Of a stretch of 64,000 nt of DNA, positions 45,819 to 55,205 are shown one piece after another. The stretch's first letter is position 1, and every line of letters begins with the position of its first letter. A program made the translations under genes and the position numbers. The notes below the pieces were generated by a model that saw nothing but the letters and a program-made list of their open reading frames with translations, did not search any database and had not been told where the DNA came from. Source of the stretch: an uncultured Eubacteriales bacterium (GTDB taxonomy: Bacteria; Bacillota; Clostridia; Lachnospirales; Lachnospiraceae); the NCBI GenBank assembly GCA_949292785.1, contig CASFBK010000002.1, positions 285,728 to 349,727 on the forward strand, in the 5' to 3' direction.

Positions 45819-46496
45819 ATGAAGAAAAAAATAATTATGATGATGCTAGCATTAACTGTAGTAACTAATGTAACTGCTTGCGGCACAAAGGAAGAAGCTT
45901 CAAATAAACAGGCAACTGCTGCAGAGGAACGTGCAGAGAGTGATAAAAAGGAAGAGAAAAGTGCAAAGAAACTGAAAACGGTAGATAGCAGAGTAGCACA
46001 GACACAGGTAGAACAGGATGAAGAGGAGCTTCAAGAGTATACAAAGAGACTGGACCAGGTGAAGGTAACCTATAGTGAGGGCGGAAGTATTACATTGAAT
46101 GTGCCGGAGGGATATAACTGGAATATTGGAAGTGAAGAAAATGAAAATGGCTGCTTTTTTGACCGGGAAGATGGAAAGGAAACTGTTTTTGTCGGATTCT
46201 GGGACAGATTAGTGGATATAGATGAAGCATATTGTAATGAAGACCTTCGTATTCCATATTATGCGACAGGAACAGAATCAGAAGTTATGACAGAAGAAAT
46301 TAACGGAAGAACCGTTTATTATAAACATATCCAATATGAATATGAAGAATATAATGGAACGGTATGCTATGAAACCGTAAAAGCCATGTGTGAAGTGGGA
46401 GACAATCGGATGTTGGTGGTAGAAACCTCAGGATTAAGTGGAGAAGAAGCTGACTTTGATGAAATTCGTGGGTTTTTCGAGTTTGCAGAGGAATAA
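45819..46496 (+). CDS. Lipoprotein of unknown function
   Basis: 225 residues. Lipobox VTAC with lipidated Cys21, a charged Glu/Lys linker (about 23-75), then a compact beta-rich domain (about 80-225; VTYSEGGSITLNVPEGYNW, GCFFDREDGKETVFVGF). GTAGGAGACG provides the ribosome site. It shares an ECF-type promoter motif with the next gene. No known family recognised. Confidence 0.75.
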   Translation: MKKKIIMMMLALTVVTNVTACGTKEEASNKQATAAEERAESDKKEEKSAKKLKTVDSRVAQTQVEQDEEELQEYTKRLDQVKVTYSEGGSITLNVPEGYNWNIGSEENENGCFFDREDGKETVFVGFWDRLVDIDEAYCNEDLRIPYYATGTESEVMTEEINGRTVYYKHIQYEYEEYNGTVCYETVKAMCEVGDNRMLVVETSGLSGEEADFDEIRGFFEFAEE

Positions 46497-46505
46497 AAAT
46501 TCTAC

Positions 46506-46535
46506 TGCAACATTTTTAAGGCGAGGGAAGTGTTT
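46506..46535 (+). promoter_or_regulatory. ECF-type promoter motif, copy 2
   Basis: TGCAAC (46506-46511), 18 bp, GTGTTT (46530-46535). Same elements and spacing as copy 1, upstream of the transglutaminase-like lipoprotein. Confidence 0.55.
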
Positions 46536-46574
46536 TAGATAGAAGTAAAAAACAAAAGGAAAGAGGAAGAGTAG

Positions 46575-48932
46575 ATGAAAAATGTTATGAAACGACTGGC
46601 TGTGTGCGGTCTTTGTGTGAGTATGCTGGCGGGATGCGGTAAAACGACAAATACCGCTAAAATGACAGATACCAAAAAAAATATTGATGTAGAAAGTTCC
46701 GCAGCAGGAAATCATGCAGGAGAGGCATCTAATCTGGATTCCATTTTAGAACTCCAGTTAAAATATGCAGACCAGGAACCATATGAATATGCCGAGCCAA
46801 TGTATAATCTTGAAAGTAATCATATCTTTACCTATGACATTGGGGAAAACTTTTATGAGATAAGTGAATATGATGCATTCAAGGTGTATAGTGACAGTGC
46901 CTTTGAAAACTCCGTAGATATTACGATAGAAGAAGATAGAGATACCAATACGCTGACAATTTCACCTAATCTGGTATTCAGTTATGAAAAGAAAGAAGAG
47001 ATTGGCTCTGATGGAACCTGGGGGAGCAGAAGCAAATTCTGGCTGGTACAGTATATGGATACTGAAACCGGAAAAGAGCTGGAAAAACCACTTGTAACTG
47101 TATTTTCCATTGCTCAGGAAATGAATACACCAACTTTAAAACAGTCTGTTGGAGGAGATGGATATTATAAATTGTCATGGTCATCCGTAGAGGGAGCGGA
47201 TTATTACGAAGTATATGAATATGATCCGGGATTTGACTATGCAGAACTTGTTGTGACGACAGAGAATCTGGAATGTTCCAATAATGATTTCTCTGATGTA
47301 CAGGATTATAGAGAAAGATTTCAGGAAAAATATAAGGACACAGAGATTGATGTTGATACCCAGCGTATCATGAATCATTTTCTGGATGATGGTTACACCT
47401 TTTTTGTAGTTGCAAAATCAAATGATGGAAAACATTCCGGTATGAGTAATGAATGTAATCCGGAGGACATTATGAATCAGATTCCGGTATCCCAAAACTG
47501 GGATTTTCAGACGGAGTATACAGGAAATGATATTCTGGCATTGCCGGCTTATGTAGATATAGACATGATGGACGGTTCCGTCGGAAAATATCTAATTGAG
47601 TATCATGGCGCAACTGTTAATCTTTTGGAAGACGGAACAATTATGGTTCAGCCAAGCATTAAAAATCTTCCGATTGCCATGTGGCCAGTGAAACTTACCG
47701 GCATGGATTATGATACCTTTATGGCGCAGGCAGATAAACTGACCCGGAGAGGTGATGATTTAGAGGCAAAGACCGGAACTGCTTCACAGGATATGGATAT
47801 TCCGTTCGTACCGGATAGTCAGGAGACTTCAGATGACATAGAAGACGATATTGAGGATGACATAGAAGATGATATCAAGGATGATATCGAGGACAACAAA
47901 GAAGAAAACGACAAAACAGTTACGACAGCAGGGATCGAACTGCCTGCAAATGTAGCAGAAACCGTATATGCTAATAGTTCCTTAAGCGAATGGATTGCAT
48001 GGAATCTGTTAGCGCATAACGAAACAATTTCATTAGAAGGATTTAACGAAGCATCCGATACGGATAGACTGGAAGATGCACTTTTAGAAGCCTATAAACA
48101 AAATCCGTTATGCGGAACACTAAGTACCGTTGCATATGATTATGAATCTAACAGCATCGTAGTGACGTATGTACAATCAAAGGAAGAACAGCAGTCCATG
48201 CAGCAGGCTTCTCTGAAAAAGGCAGCAGAAATTGCAGACGAAATTATTACAGAAAATATGAGTGACTATGAAAAAGAAGTTGCAATCAACCAGTATTTGT
48301 GTGACAATGCCGAGTATAATACTCAGATTATGGATTACATTAACGAGGATGGTACTATCTCACAGGAGGCGGTAGAAGAATTCGCCAATTCCTTTACTCC
48401 ATATGGTGTGCTGGTTGAGAACTTAGGTGTATGCGAATCCTATGCCGAGGCTTTTCAACTGGTTGCAAGGGAAGCAGGCTTGGAATCCATCATTGTGACA
48501 GGAACTTTGGATGGTATCAATCATGAATGGAACCGAGTTCTGTTGGATGACAAATGGTATACGCTGGATGTTACAAATAATGATAACGAATTTGTAAGCA
48601 ATGCACTGTGTAACTTATCCGATGAGGTGGCATCTGAAATACTTAAGCAGGATGATGTTACTCTTATCAATGATTACATTCATCTCTATACGGCAGATGA
48701 TATGAAGAACGAATATTATACGGTAAATGGACTGTATACGGAAGACGCTCAAAAAGCAAAGGAAATGTTGGCAGAGGCGTTAAAAGAAAATGGGAAAGCA
48801 GTAGTTCGTATGGACAGCAGCTTTGGGAATACTTCTGTAGAAGAAATTGTACAGGAAGCAGTAAATGACGCGCAGGTAAGCAGTGTAATGTATTATTCTT
48901 TTGCCAATGTGCTTGCGATTGTAGAACAGTAG
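46575..48932 (+). CDS. Lipoprotein with C-terminal transglutaminase-like domain
   Basis: 785 residues. Lipobox LAGC, lipidated Cys21. Residues about 180-300 look like a fibronectin-III-type domain (PTLKQSVGGDGYYKLSWSSV). An acidic linker of DDIE repeats lies at about 415-440. The C-terminal transglutaminase-like domain has GVCESYAEAFQLVAREAG (Cys620), NHEWNRV (His650) and YTLDVTNND (Asp665), a complete Cys-His-Asp triad. Such surface domains act as cysteine proteases or crosslinking enzymes; the substrate is unknown. The last about 60 residues (KAVVRMDSSFGNTSVEEIVQ) form a further small domain. Confidence 0.85.
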   Translation: MKNVMKRLAVCGLCVSMLAGCGKTTNTAKMTDTKKNIDVESSAAGNHAGEASNLDSILELQLKYADQEPYEYAEPMYNLESNHIFTYDIGENFYEISEYDAFKVYSDSAFENSVDITIEEDRDTNTLTISPNLVFSYEKKEEIGSDGTWGSRSKFWLVQYMDTETGKELEKPLVTVFSIAQEMNTPTLKQSVGGDGYYKLSWSSVEGADYYEVYEYDPGFDYAELVVTTENLECSNNDFSDVQDYRERFQEKYKDTEIDVDTQRIMNHFLDDGYTFFVVAKSNDGKHSGMSNECNPEDIMNQIPVSQNWDFQTEYTGNDILALPAYVDIDMMDGSVGKYLIEYHGATVNLLEDGTIMVQPSIKNLPIAMWPVKLTGMDYDTFMAQADKLTRRGDDLEAKTGTASQDMDIPFVPDSQETSDDIEDDIEDDIEDDIKDDIEDNKEENDKTVTTAGIELPANVAETVYANSSLSEWIAWNLLAHNETISLEGFNEASDTDRLEDALLEAYKQNPLCGTLSTVAYDYESNSIVVTYVQSKEEQQSMQQASLKKAAEIADEIITENMSDYEKEVAINQYLCDNAEYNTQIMDYINEDGTISQEAVEEFANSFTPYGVLVENLGVCESYAEAFQLVAREAGLESIIVTGTLDGINHEWNRVLLDDKWYTLDVTNNDNEFVSNALCNLSDEVASEILKQDDVTLINDYIHLYTADDMKNEYYTVNGLYTEDAQKAKEMLAEALKENGKAVVRMDSSFGNTSVEEIVQEAVNDAQVSSVMYYSFANVLAIVEQ

Positions 48933-49051
48933 CAGAGGTAAAAGCTTGTCAGATTTTCAAAATAATATTGCAAATACCACGAATTTCCATTATTCTTAAT
49001 AGGTAATGTCTGAAATAAGGAAGAGCTAAGTTTGACAGGTGGGAGAAGTTT

Positions 49052-49549
49052 GTGGAAATAATATGTGGAAATAGGAGATACCAGGCAGAAGAAGTCATCG
49101 AGCAGTACAGTGAGATGCTTTTTCGCCTGGCAATGGCTCGGATGCAGCATAAGGAGAATGCAGAAGAGGTAGTGCAGGATACATTTCTGCGATTAATAAC
49201 ATATGTAAAAAAAGGAAACATGTTTAACGATGATGAGCATTTAAAGGCATGGCTTCTGACCGTAGCGGTGAACCGGGGAAAATCCATACTGACGATGGCA
49301 TGGAACAAGCGGACAGAGGGCATGGACAATGTGGGGGAAGTGGCAGCACCAGAGGCGGAAACGGGATACGCGTATGAATATGTCAGCCGTTTACCGGAAA
49401 AGTACAGAGTAGCGATAGATTTGTTTTATTACGAAGAACTTTCGACCGAGCAGATTGCGCAGATTATGAAAACAAAACCGGCAACGGTGCGTTCTTATCT
49501 ACATCGCGGACGTGAGAAGTTAAAAGAAATGATGGAGGCAGATGCATAA
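49052..49549 (+). CDS. ECF RNA polymerase sigma factor
   Basis: 165 residues with a GTG start (GGGAGA upstream). Region 2: YSEMLFRLAMARMQHKENAEEVVQDTFLRLITYVKK; region 4: LPEKYRVAIDLFYYEELSTEQIAQIMKTKPATVRSYLHRGREKLKE. Stop and next start overlap in TAATG, so it is coupled to a membrane protein that is probably its anti-sigma factor. The two repeated promoter motifs upstream (45694, 46506) are candidate targets. Confidence 0.93.
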   Translation: MEIICGNRRYQAEEVIEQYSEMLFRLAMARMQHKENAEEVVQDTFLRLITYVKKGNMFNDDEHLKAWLLTVAVNRGKSILTMAWNKRTEGMDNVGEVAAPEAETGYAYEYVSRLPEKYRVAIDLFYYEELSTEQIAQIMKTKPATVRSYLHRGREKLKEMMEADA

Positions 49550-50172
49550 TGTGGGATGAAAAGAAATTTTTTGAAGATTATGTAGAAGAGTCTGAGAAAA
49601 TCAAGCCGGATGATCGCTTCGTGGAGCAGTTAAAGAATATGGCTGCCCAGGAAGAACGCAAGAAAAAGCCAATCCCAATGATGAAATATGCAGCCATTGC
49701 GGCATCTTTTGTATTATGTATCGGTCTTGGCGGTGTTGTATGGCATAATCAGAGTAAAACAGCAGAGGATAAGAATGCCGAAATTTCCATGGGGATTCAG
49801 GCAGGGAACTCTTCATTAGAGGAGGAGGGGCAGTTTTCAGACGGGGAACAAGCCTCAGATGAGAAATCAGCTTCGGACGAGGAACAAACTTCAGAGGAAC
49901 AGCAGTTCTCAGAGAAGTCGGGGGAAAGAGAACCTCTTACAGATGCGCTGAACAGCATGAAGCAGGGCGTAACAGTAAGGGATGAAGCAGGGAATGAAGT
50001 TTCCCAGAGTGAGCAGGAAGAATTATGGAACCTTTTAAAGAATGCAGAAGAGACGGAACAGCCAGAGGATGTAGTAAAGGAAGCCTCTTATTTTCTGGAG
50101 GGAGAGCAGACCATAGAGGTGACAGTATACGTAGACGGCTTTGTTCAGATTGATGGAAACTGGTATCGATAA
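49549..50172 (+). CDS. Probable anti-sigma factor, single-span
   Basis: 207 residues. Cytoplasmic N-domain (about 1-44; KKFFEDYVEESEKIKPDDRF), one membrane segment (about 46-66), a Ser/Glu-rich extracellular linker (about 84-125) and a small C-domain (about 126-207). There is no zinc-binding HxxxCxxC motif. Position and topology indicate an anti-sigma factor for the ECF protein; this is inference from context. Confidence 0.72.
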   Translation: MWDEKKFFEDYVEESEKIKPDDRFVEQLKNMAAQEERKKKPIPMMKYAAIAASFVLCIGLGGVVWHNQSKTAEDKNAEISMGIQAGNSSLEEEGQFSDGEQASDEKSASDEEQTSEEQQFSEKSGEREPLTDALNSMKQGVTVRDEAGNEVSQSEQEELWNLLKNAEETEQPEDVVKEASYFLEGEQTIEVTVYVDGFVQIDGNWYR

Positions 50173-50220
50173 AAGAAGAATACTATTTTTGATGAATTCG
50201 CAAAAAGCGTACTTTCCATA

Positions 50221-50250
50221 TTGACATCTCCAAAACCAATTTTTTATAAT
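50221..50250 (+). promoter_or_regulatory. Sigma-A promoter of the GGDEF-EAL gene
   Basis: TTGACA (50221-50226) and TATAAT (50245-50250), 18 bp apart; both boxes perfect. Confidence 0.8.
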
Positions 50251-50288
50251 AAACATAAGAGAGTTTGGTGGATAAAGGAGGACGAGGT

Positions 50289-51971
50289 ATGGGTGAGAAT
50301 GAACATGCAGCAAATTGGGAGAAATACTGTCGTTTTATTGAAGTTTTGAATCCATGTATGGATGATTATTTGTATATTTATGATATGCAGAAAGACTTTT
50401 ATCAAATATCACCGGGGGCATTGAAACGTTTTAAGATTCAGACGAATCCGTTTCACAATGTGGTAGATGGAATGCACAGATTTGTTTACCCGGAAGATAT
50501 GGATATGTTGGCAGAAGACATAGAGAAGTTGATTTCCGGTGAGAAAGAATTTCATAATCTTCAGTACCGTTGGCTGGATCATGAGGGAAAACCCATTTGG
50601 ATTAACTGTCGTGGACGTGCCCTGAAGGATGAACAGGGAAGACCGGAATTTTTAATCGGGTGTATCAATGAGATTGGTGAAAAACAGAAGGCAGATAATA
50701 CCAGCGGACTTTTGGGAGAATCCAGCCTTATGACATATATGCAGGAGTTTGCACCGAAGCTTCCGGATGGCTATATACTCCGAATGGGAATCGATAATTT
50801 CAAAGAGATTAATGAAAACAGAGGAATTGAATACGGAGATATGATTCTGCGAAAAACTGCTGAATGTATTGAGTCGGTAATTCTTCCGGGACAAAAGCTC
50901 TATCGAATGGTAGCAGATGAGTTTATTGTTGTAGATTTCCTTGGGGGCAGTACACGCAAGGCTTATAAATTATATAAAAAAATACAGCAGAAAATAGGCG
51001 AATTCATTGAGGATAATCAGTATGAAGCGGTATATACTATTTCCGGTGGAATCTTAAGCTGCAGTCAGATGGAGGATCATTCTTTTTCTACCATTATGAA
51101 GCTGTCAGAGTTTTCCTTGAATGAGGCAAAGCGCAAGGGAAAGAATAGGTCATATGTATTTGACGAAAAGGTTTATCAGGACTTTTTGGGAAAAAAGAGA
51201 CTTGTTAGTGTTATGCGGCAGGCAATATACAATAATTTCGAGGGATTTGAGGTATATTTCCAACCGATTGTAGATGCAGAAACCGGAAAGCTCAAAAGTG
51301 CGGAAACATTGCTGCGCTTTCAGTCAGAAGAAACAGGAACCATTCCACCGGTGGTATTTATTCCTCTTTTAGAGGAGACAGGATTGATTATTCCGGTTGG
51401 AAAGTGGGTACTAAAACAAGCATGTTTCAGATGTCAGGAGATTCAAAAGAATATTCCTGATTTTCGTGTTAGCGTGAATTTGTCCTATGTACAGGTGAAG
51501 AAGAGTAATGTTTTAAAAGAGATTATCTCGAATGTAGAAAAGTATGAATTAGAGCCTGGAAGTCTTATGATTGAATTGACAGAAAGTGGATTTTTGGAAT
51601 CGGATTCTAATTTTATCAAGCTTTGTGACGGATTAAAAGAGAACGGAATCGTATTGGCGCTGGATGATTTTGGAACCGGATATTCCAATTTCCATTATCT
51701 GTATGATTTAAGCCCAAATGTGATAAAGATAGACCGTTCCTTTACGGTAAAAGCATTGCAGAATACCTATGAGCATGCATTGCTGGAACATATCATTCAG
51801 ATGATTCACAGTATCAAGCTTAGAATATGTATTGAAGGCATCGAGACGGACGAAGAATTAGCGAAAATTAATGTTTTGGGACCGGACTTTATTCAGGGAT
51901 ATTTCTTTGGAAAGCCCTGTCCTTATGATGTATTTTATGAAAATCATGTCAGAACAGCCGGATTGGAATAA
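50289..51971 (+). CDS. PAS-GGDEF-EAL protein, probable c-di-GMP phosphodiesterase
   Basis: 560 residues from the ATG at 50289 (AAAGGAGGA site). PAS-like domain (about 10-130; QYRWLDHEGKPIWINCRGRA), GGDEF domain (about 140-300) whose active-site motif is degenerate (VADEF), and EAL domain (about 305-555). The EAL motif reads ETL within AETLLRF, but NLSYVQ, ELTESG, ALDDFGTGYSN, IKIDRSF, CIEGIET and QGYFFG are conserved, so hydrolysis of cyclic di-GMP is likely while synthesis is not. No membrane segment; the PAS domain is the probable sensor. Confidence 0.9.
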   Translation: MGENEHAANWEKYCRFIEVLNPCMDDYLYIYDMQKDFYQISPGALKRFKIQTNPFHNVVDGMHRFVYPEDMDMLAEDIEKLISGEKEFHNLQYRWLDHEGKPIWINCRGRALKDEQGRPEFLIGCINEIGEKQKADNTSGLLGESSLMTYMQEFAPKLPDGYILRMGIDNFKEINENRGIEYGDMILRKTAECIESVILPGQKLYRMVADEFIVVDFLGGSTRKAYKLYKKIQQKIGEFIEDNQYEAVYTISGGILSCSQMEDHSFSTIMKLSEFSLNEAKRKGKNRSYVFDEKVYQDFLGKKRLVSVMRQAIYNNFEGFEVYFQPIVDAETGKLKSAETLLRFQSEETGTIPPVVFIPLLEETGLIIPVGKWVLKQACFRCQEIQKNIPDFRVSVNLSYVQVKKSNVLKEIISNVEKYELEPGSLMIELTESGFLESDSNFIKLCDGLKENGIVLALDDFGTGYSNFHYLYDLSPNVIKIDRSFTVKALQNTYEHALLEHIIQMIHSIKLRICIEGIETDEELAKINVLGPDFIQGYFFGKPCPYDVFYENHVRTAGLE

Positions 51972-51977
51972 ATGCAA

Positions 51978-52012
51978 AACCACATTGGTATTTTTACTGA
52001 TGTGGTTCTTTT
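51978..52012 (+). terminator. Rho-independent terminator of the GGDEF-EAL gene
   Basis: aaccacattggt (51978-51989) pairs with actgatgtggtt (51996-52007), two G-U pairs, followed by a long T run. Confidence 0.88.
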
Positions 52013-52114
52013 TTTTTGAAATGTGGAAAATTATCTTGACATTAAAAAAAAGATTTCATATAGTGGCAAAGGGTAGAAAAGAAATTATAAAAAACAGAGA
52101 GAGGATAAGGCTTT

Positions 52115-53488
52115 ATGGCAAAGAGTGCAACAAAAGATATGACGGTGGGTTCACCAATGAAATTGATTTTGCAGTTTTGTGTACCATTATTTTTTGGAAT
52201 GTTGTTTCAGCAGTTCTACAATATGATGGATACCATGATTGTGGGAAAGTTTTTAGGGGTACATGCGCTGGCAGCGGTTGGAGCAACAGGCTCCATTAAC
52301 TTTATGATTATCGGATTTTGTATGGGAGTCTGTAATGGGTTTGCAATTCCGGTGGCACAGCGGTTTGGTGCAGGAGATTATCATTCACTGCGGAAGTTCG
52401 TAGCGAACAGTGTATGGCTTGCGATTGCGTTTGCGGCAGTGATGACGGTGACAGTCTGCCTGCTTTGTCGCCAGATTCTTCAGTGGATGAATACGCCCGG
52501 AGATATTATGGATGGAGCATATTCCTATATCTTTATTATTTTTATGGGGATTCCGGTTATTTATCTTTACAATCTGACTTCCGGAATCATACGTTCTCTG
52601 GGAGACAGCAGAAGTCCGCTGGTATTTTTGATTATTTCTTCCATATTGAATATTATACTGGATCTCGTAATGATACTGGTATTTCGTATGGGGGTGGCTG
52701 GTGCCGCATGGGCAACGGTGATTTCTCAGGGGGTTTCCGGCGTTGCCTGTTTGATTTATATGATGAAACGATTCGAGATTTTAAAAATTAAAAAAGAGGA
52801 GTGGAAGGCTGACAGCCGTTGCATTGGAACTTTGTGTAATATGGGAATTCCTATGGGATTGCAGTATTCCATTACTGCAATCGGAAGTGTAATATTGCAG
52901 ACCGCGGTAAATACGCTTGGTTCTATGTTTGTAGCAGCAGTTACGGCAGGAAGCAAGGTAAGTATGTTTTTCTGCTGTCCTTTTGATGCAATGGGCTCTA
53001 CCATGGCAACCTATGCAGGGCAGAATGTGGGGGCTGGGAAGCTGGAACGTGTTTCTAAGGGAATGAAGTCCTGCTGCCTGCTGGGACTGATTTATTCGGT
53101 GATTGCATGTATTGTGCTGGTGCTGTTTGGAAGCACCATTTCGCTGTTGTTCTTGGATGCGGGAGAAACCGTTATCGTAAAGGATGCAGGATTTTTCCTT
53201 ATGCTAAACAGCTTGTTTTATTTTCCGCTTGCTCTGGTAAATATTGTACGGTTTACCATTCAGGGACTTGGATTTAGCCGTCTTGCCATTCTGGCAGGAG
53301 TAGCGGAAATGGTGGCAAGAAGCATAGTAGCGCTGGGATTTGTACCGGTATTTGGTTACGCAGCGGCCTGCTTTGCCAACCCAATGGCATGGATATTCGC
53401 AGACTTGTTTTTGATTCCTGCTTATTGTTATGTTATGCGCAGACTATATCGAACCATTGGAAGGAAAGCGGCGGAAAATATTACCTGA
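52115..53488 (+). CDS. MATE-family efflux transporter
   Basis: 457 residues, 12 predicted membrane segments in two homologous halves. The start PMKLILQFCVPLFFGMLFQQFYNMMDTMIVGKFLG and the middle VTAGSKVSMFFCCPFDAMGSTMATYAGQN are typical of the DinF/NorM-type Na+ or H+ coupled multidrug and toxin exporters. The leader GAGAGGATAAGG gives an adequate ribosome site. Substrate unknown; a single-gene unit. Confidence 0.93.
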   Translation: MAKSATKDMTVGSPMKLILQFCVPLFFGMLFQQFYNMMDTMIVGKFLGVHALAAVGATGSINFMIIGFCMGVCNGFAIPVAQRFGAGDYHSLRKFVANSVWLAIAFAAVMTVTVCLLCRQILQWMNTPGDIMDGAYSYIFIIFMGIPVIYLYNLTSGIIRSLGDSRSPLVFLIISSILNIILDLVMILVFRMGVAGAAWATVISQGVSGVACLIYMMKRFEILKIKKEEWKADSRCIGTLCNMGIPMGLQYSITAIGSVILQTAVNTLGSMFVAAVTAGSKVSMFFCCPFDAMGSTMATYAGQNVGAGKLERVSKGMKSCCLLGLIYSVIACIVLVLFGSTISLLFLDAGETVIVKDAGFFLMLNSLFYFPLALVNIVRFTIQGLGFSRLAILAGVAEMVARSIVALGFVPVFGYAAACFANPMAWIFADLFLIPAYCYVMRRLYRTIGRKAAENIT

Positions 53489-53635
53489 GTTCTTAAAAAA
53501 AATTAAGAAAGTATTCGTCAAACTTTGATTGCTTTTCCCTCTTGTGCATAATATAATATGGGTTGAATTTAGTGTATATGGTATGAGAATAGAGAGAATA
53601 GAATAGTATAAGTTAAGATAGAGGGAGAAGGGAAT

Positions 53636-55078
53636 ATGAATGAGAAAAAGCAAGTACATAAGAAGCGAAGAAAACGGAAACAACAAAAGAGAGAACAATA
53701 CATAAAAATAGGAATCGGACTGCTGATTCTTTCTGTAATGATTGGGTTGGTGGTATTGGTAAAAAGCTGTAATAAGGAAAAGAAGGATTCTGATAAGGAT
53801 ACGATAGAAACTACTGCCCAGCCGGATGAAACTGCGGAAAAGGAAAGAGAAAAAAGGCAGCAGCTTTTAACGGAGTCAGATAGAATTGCAGCAGGATATG
53901 ATTATGATGGAGCAATATCACTGATACAGTCTTATCAGGATTATGAAGCATATCCGGAACTGACAGAAGCCATTTCCGGATATGAGACCAAAAAGGCAGA
54001 ATGTGTTCCGGTGAATATAGAAGAAGTAACACATATTTTTTATCATTCCCTGGTGGTAGACCCGGAGCGGGCATTTGCCAATCAGGAAAATGACCGTCAG
54101 GCAAAGGGTAACAATCAGTGGATGGCGACCATAGATGAGTTCAATAAGATTACGCAGTCTATGTATGATAAGGGTTATGTGCTGGTGAATCTTCACGATA
54201 TAGCGAAACAGACAGTGGATGAGAATGGAACGGTACATTTTTCCGAAGGAACCATTTTACTTCCTCCCGGGAAAAAAGCCTATGTATTATCCGTGGACGA
54301 TTTGTCTTATTACCATTGCTACGAGAATTACGGATTTGCCTCTAAGATGGTGTTAGATGAAAACGGAAAGCCAAAGTGTGAATATGTGCAGGCAGATGGA
54401 ACCACGGTGGTTGGAGATTATGATATTGTGCCTTTATTAGATAAGTTCATGGAGGAGCACCCGGATGGAGCATACCGGGGAGCAAGAGGTACCATAGCAT
54501 TGACCGGATATAATGGAATTCTTGGATATCGAACCGATATCAGCTATGAGACACGTCCTGCGGATATTTATAAGGATAAATTGCGATGGCTGGAGAAACA
54601 TCCGGAGTTTAATTTAGAAGAAGAACGAGCGAAGGCGAAGCAGGTAGCAGATGCACTGAAGGCAGACGGATGGTCCTTTGCCAGCCATACCTGGGGGCAT
54701 TTAAAGGTTGCTTCCATCTCCTTAGAACAGTTACAGGCAGATACGGTGCGTTGGAAGGAAAATATAGAGCCTATTGTGGGAAGCACCGATACCATTATTT
54801 TTGCCCATGGAGAGGATTTAGGAGACTGGAAGGATTATGACCAAAATGGTGCAAAGTTTCAATATTTGAAATCACAAGGCTATAATTTCTTCTGCAATGT
54901 AGATTCCCGTCAATACGGAGTACAGATTAGAGACAATTATGTACGCCAGACCAGAAGAAACATAGATGGTTATCGGATTTATCAAAATGTTATTGGAAAT
55001 GAAAATAACTTATCAGATTTGTTTGATGCGGCAGAAGTGCTGGATCCGAAGCGGCCACCGGTAATGCCGCTTGGATAA
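53636..55078 (+). CDS. Membrane-anchored polysaccharide deacetylase-like protein
   Basis: 480 residues. Very basic N-terminus (about 1-22) and one membrane anchor (about 24-44) put the rest outside. After a helical region (about 60-125) comes a NodB-type carbohydrate esterase 4 domain: VLSVDDLSYY with Asp221-Asp222 and SHTWGH with His351 and His355, the catalytic base and metal ligands. Spacing between the two motifs is longer than usual (about 130 residues), so the domain carries an insertion. Probably deacetylates cell-wall or surface glycans. Confidence 0.85.
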   Translation: MNEKKQVHKKRRKRKQQKREQYIKIGIGLLILSVMIGLVVLVKSCNKEKKDSDKDTIETTAQPDETAEKEREKRQQLLTESDRIAAGYDYDGAISLIQSYQDYEAYPELTEAISGYETKKAECVPVNIEEVTHIFYHSLVVDPERAFANQENDRQAKGNNQWMATIDEFNKITQSMYDKGYVLVNLHDIAKQTVDENGTVHFSEGTILLPPGKKAYVLSVDDLSYYHCYENYGFASKMVLDENGKPKCEYVQADGTTVVGDYDIVPLLDKFMEEHPDGAYRGARGTIALTGYNGILGYRTDISYETRPADIYKDKLRWLEKHPEFNLEEERAKAKQVADALKADGWSFASHTWGHLKVASISLEQLQADTVRWKENIEPIVGSTDTIIFAHGEDLGDWKDYDQNGAKFQYLKSQGYNFFCNVDSRQYGVQIRDNYVRQTRRNIDGYRIYQNVIGNENNLSDLFDAAEVLDPKRPPVMPLG

Positions 55079-55100
55079 AAAGGAATTATCTGGATAAAGT

Positions 55101-55130
55101 AGATCATACAGAAATGTATGGTCTATTTTT
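55101..55130 (+). terminator. Rho-independent terminator after the deacetylase-like gene
   Basis: agatcatac (55101-55109) pairs with gtatggtct (55116-55124), one G-U, then ATTTTTTATTT. Confidence 0.85.
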
Positions 55131-55205
55131 TATTTGTGCTTTTATCATAAAATTCTAATTTTTGTAAAAGCTATAAAAAGAATATGGAAATCAGGAGGAA
55201 ATATT

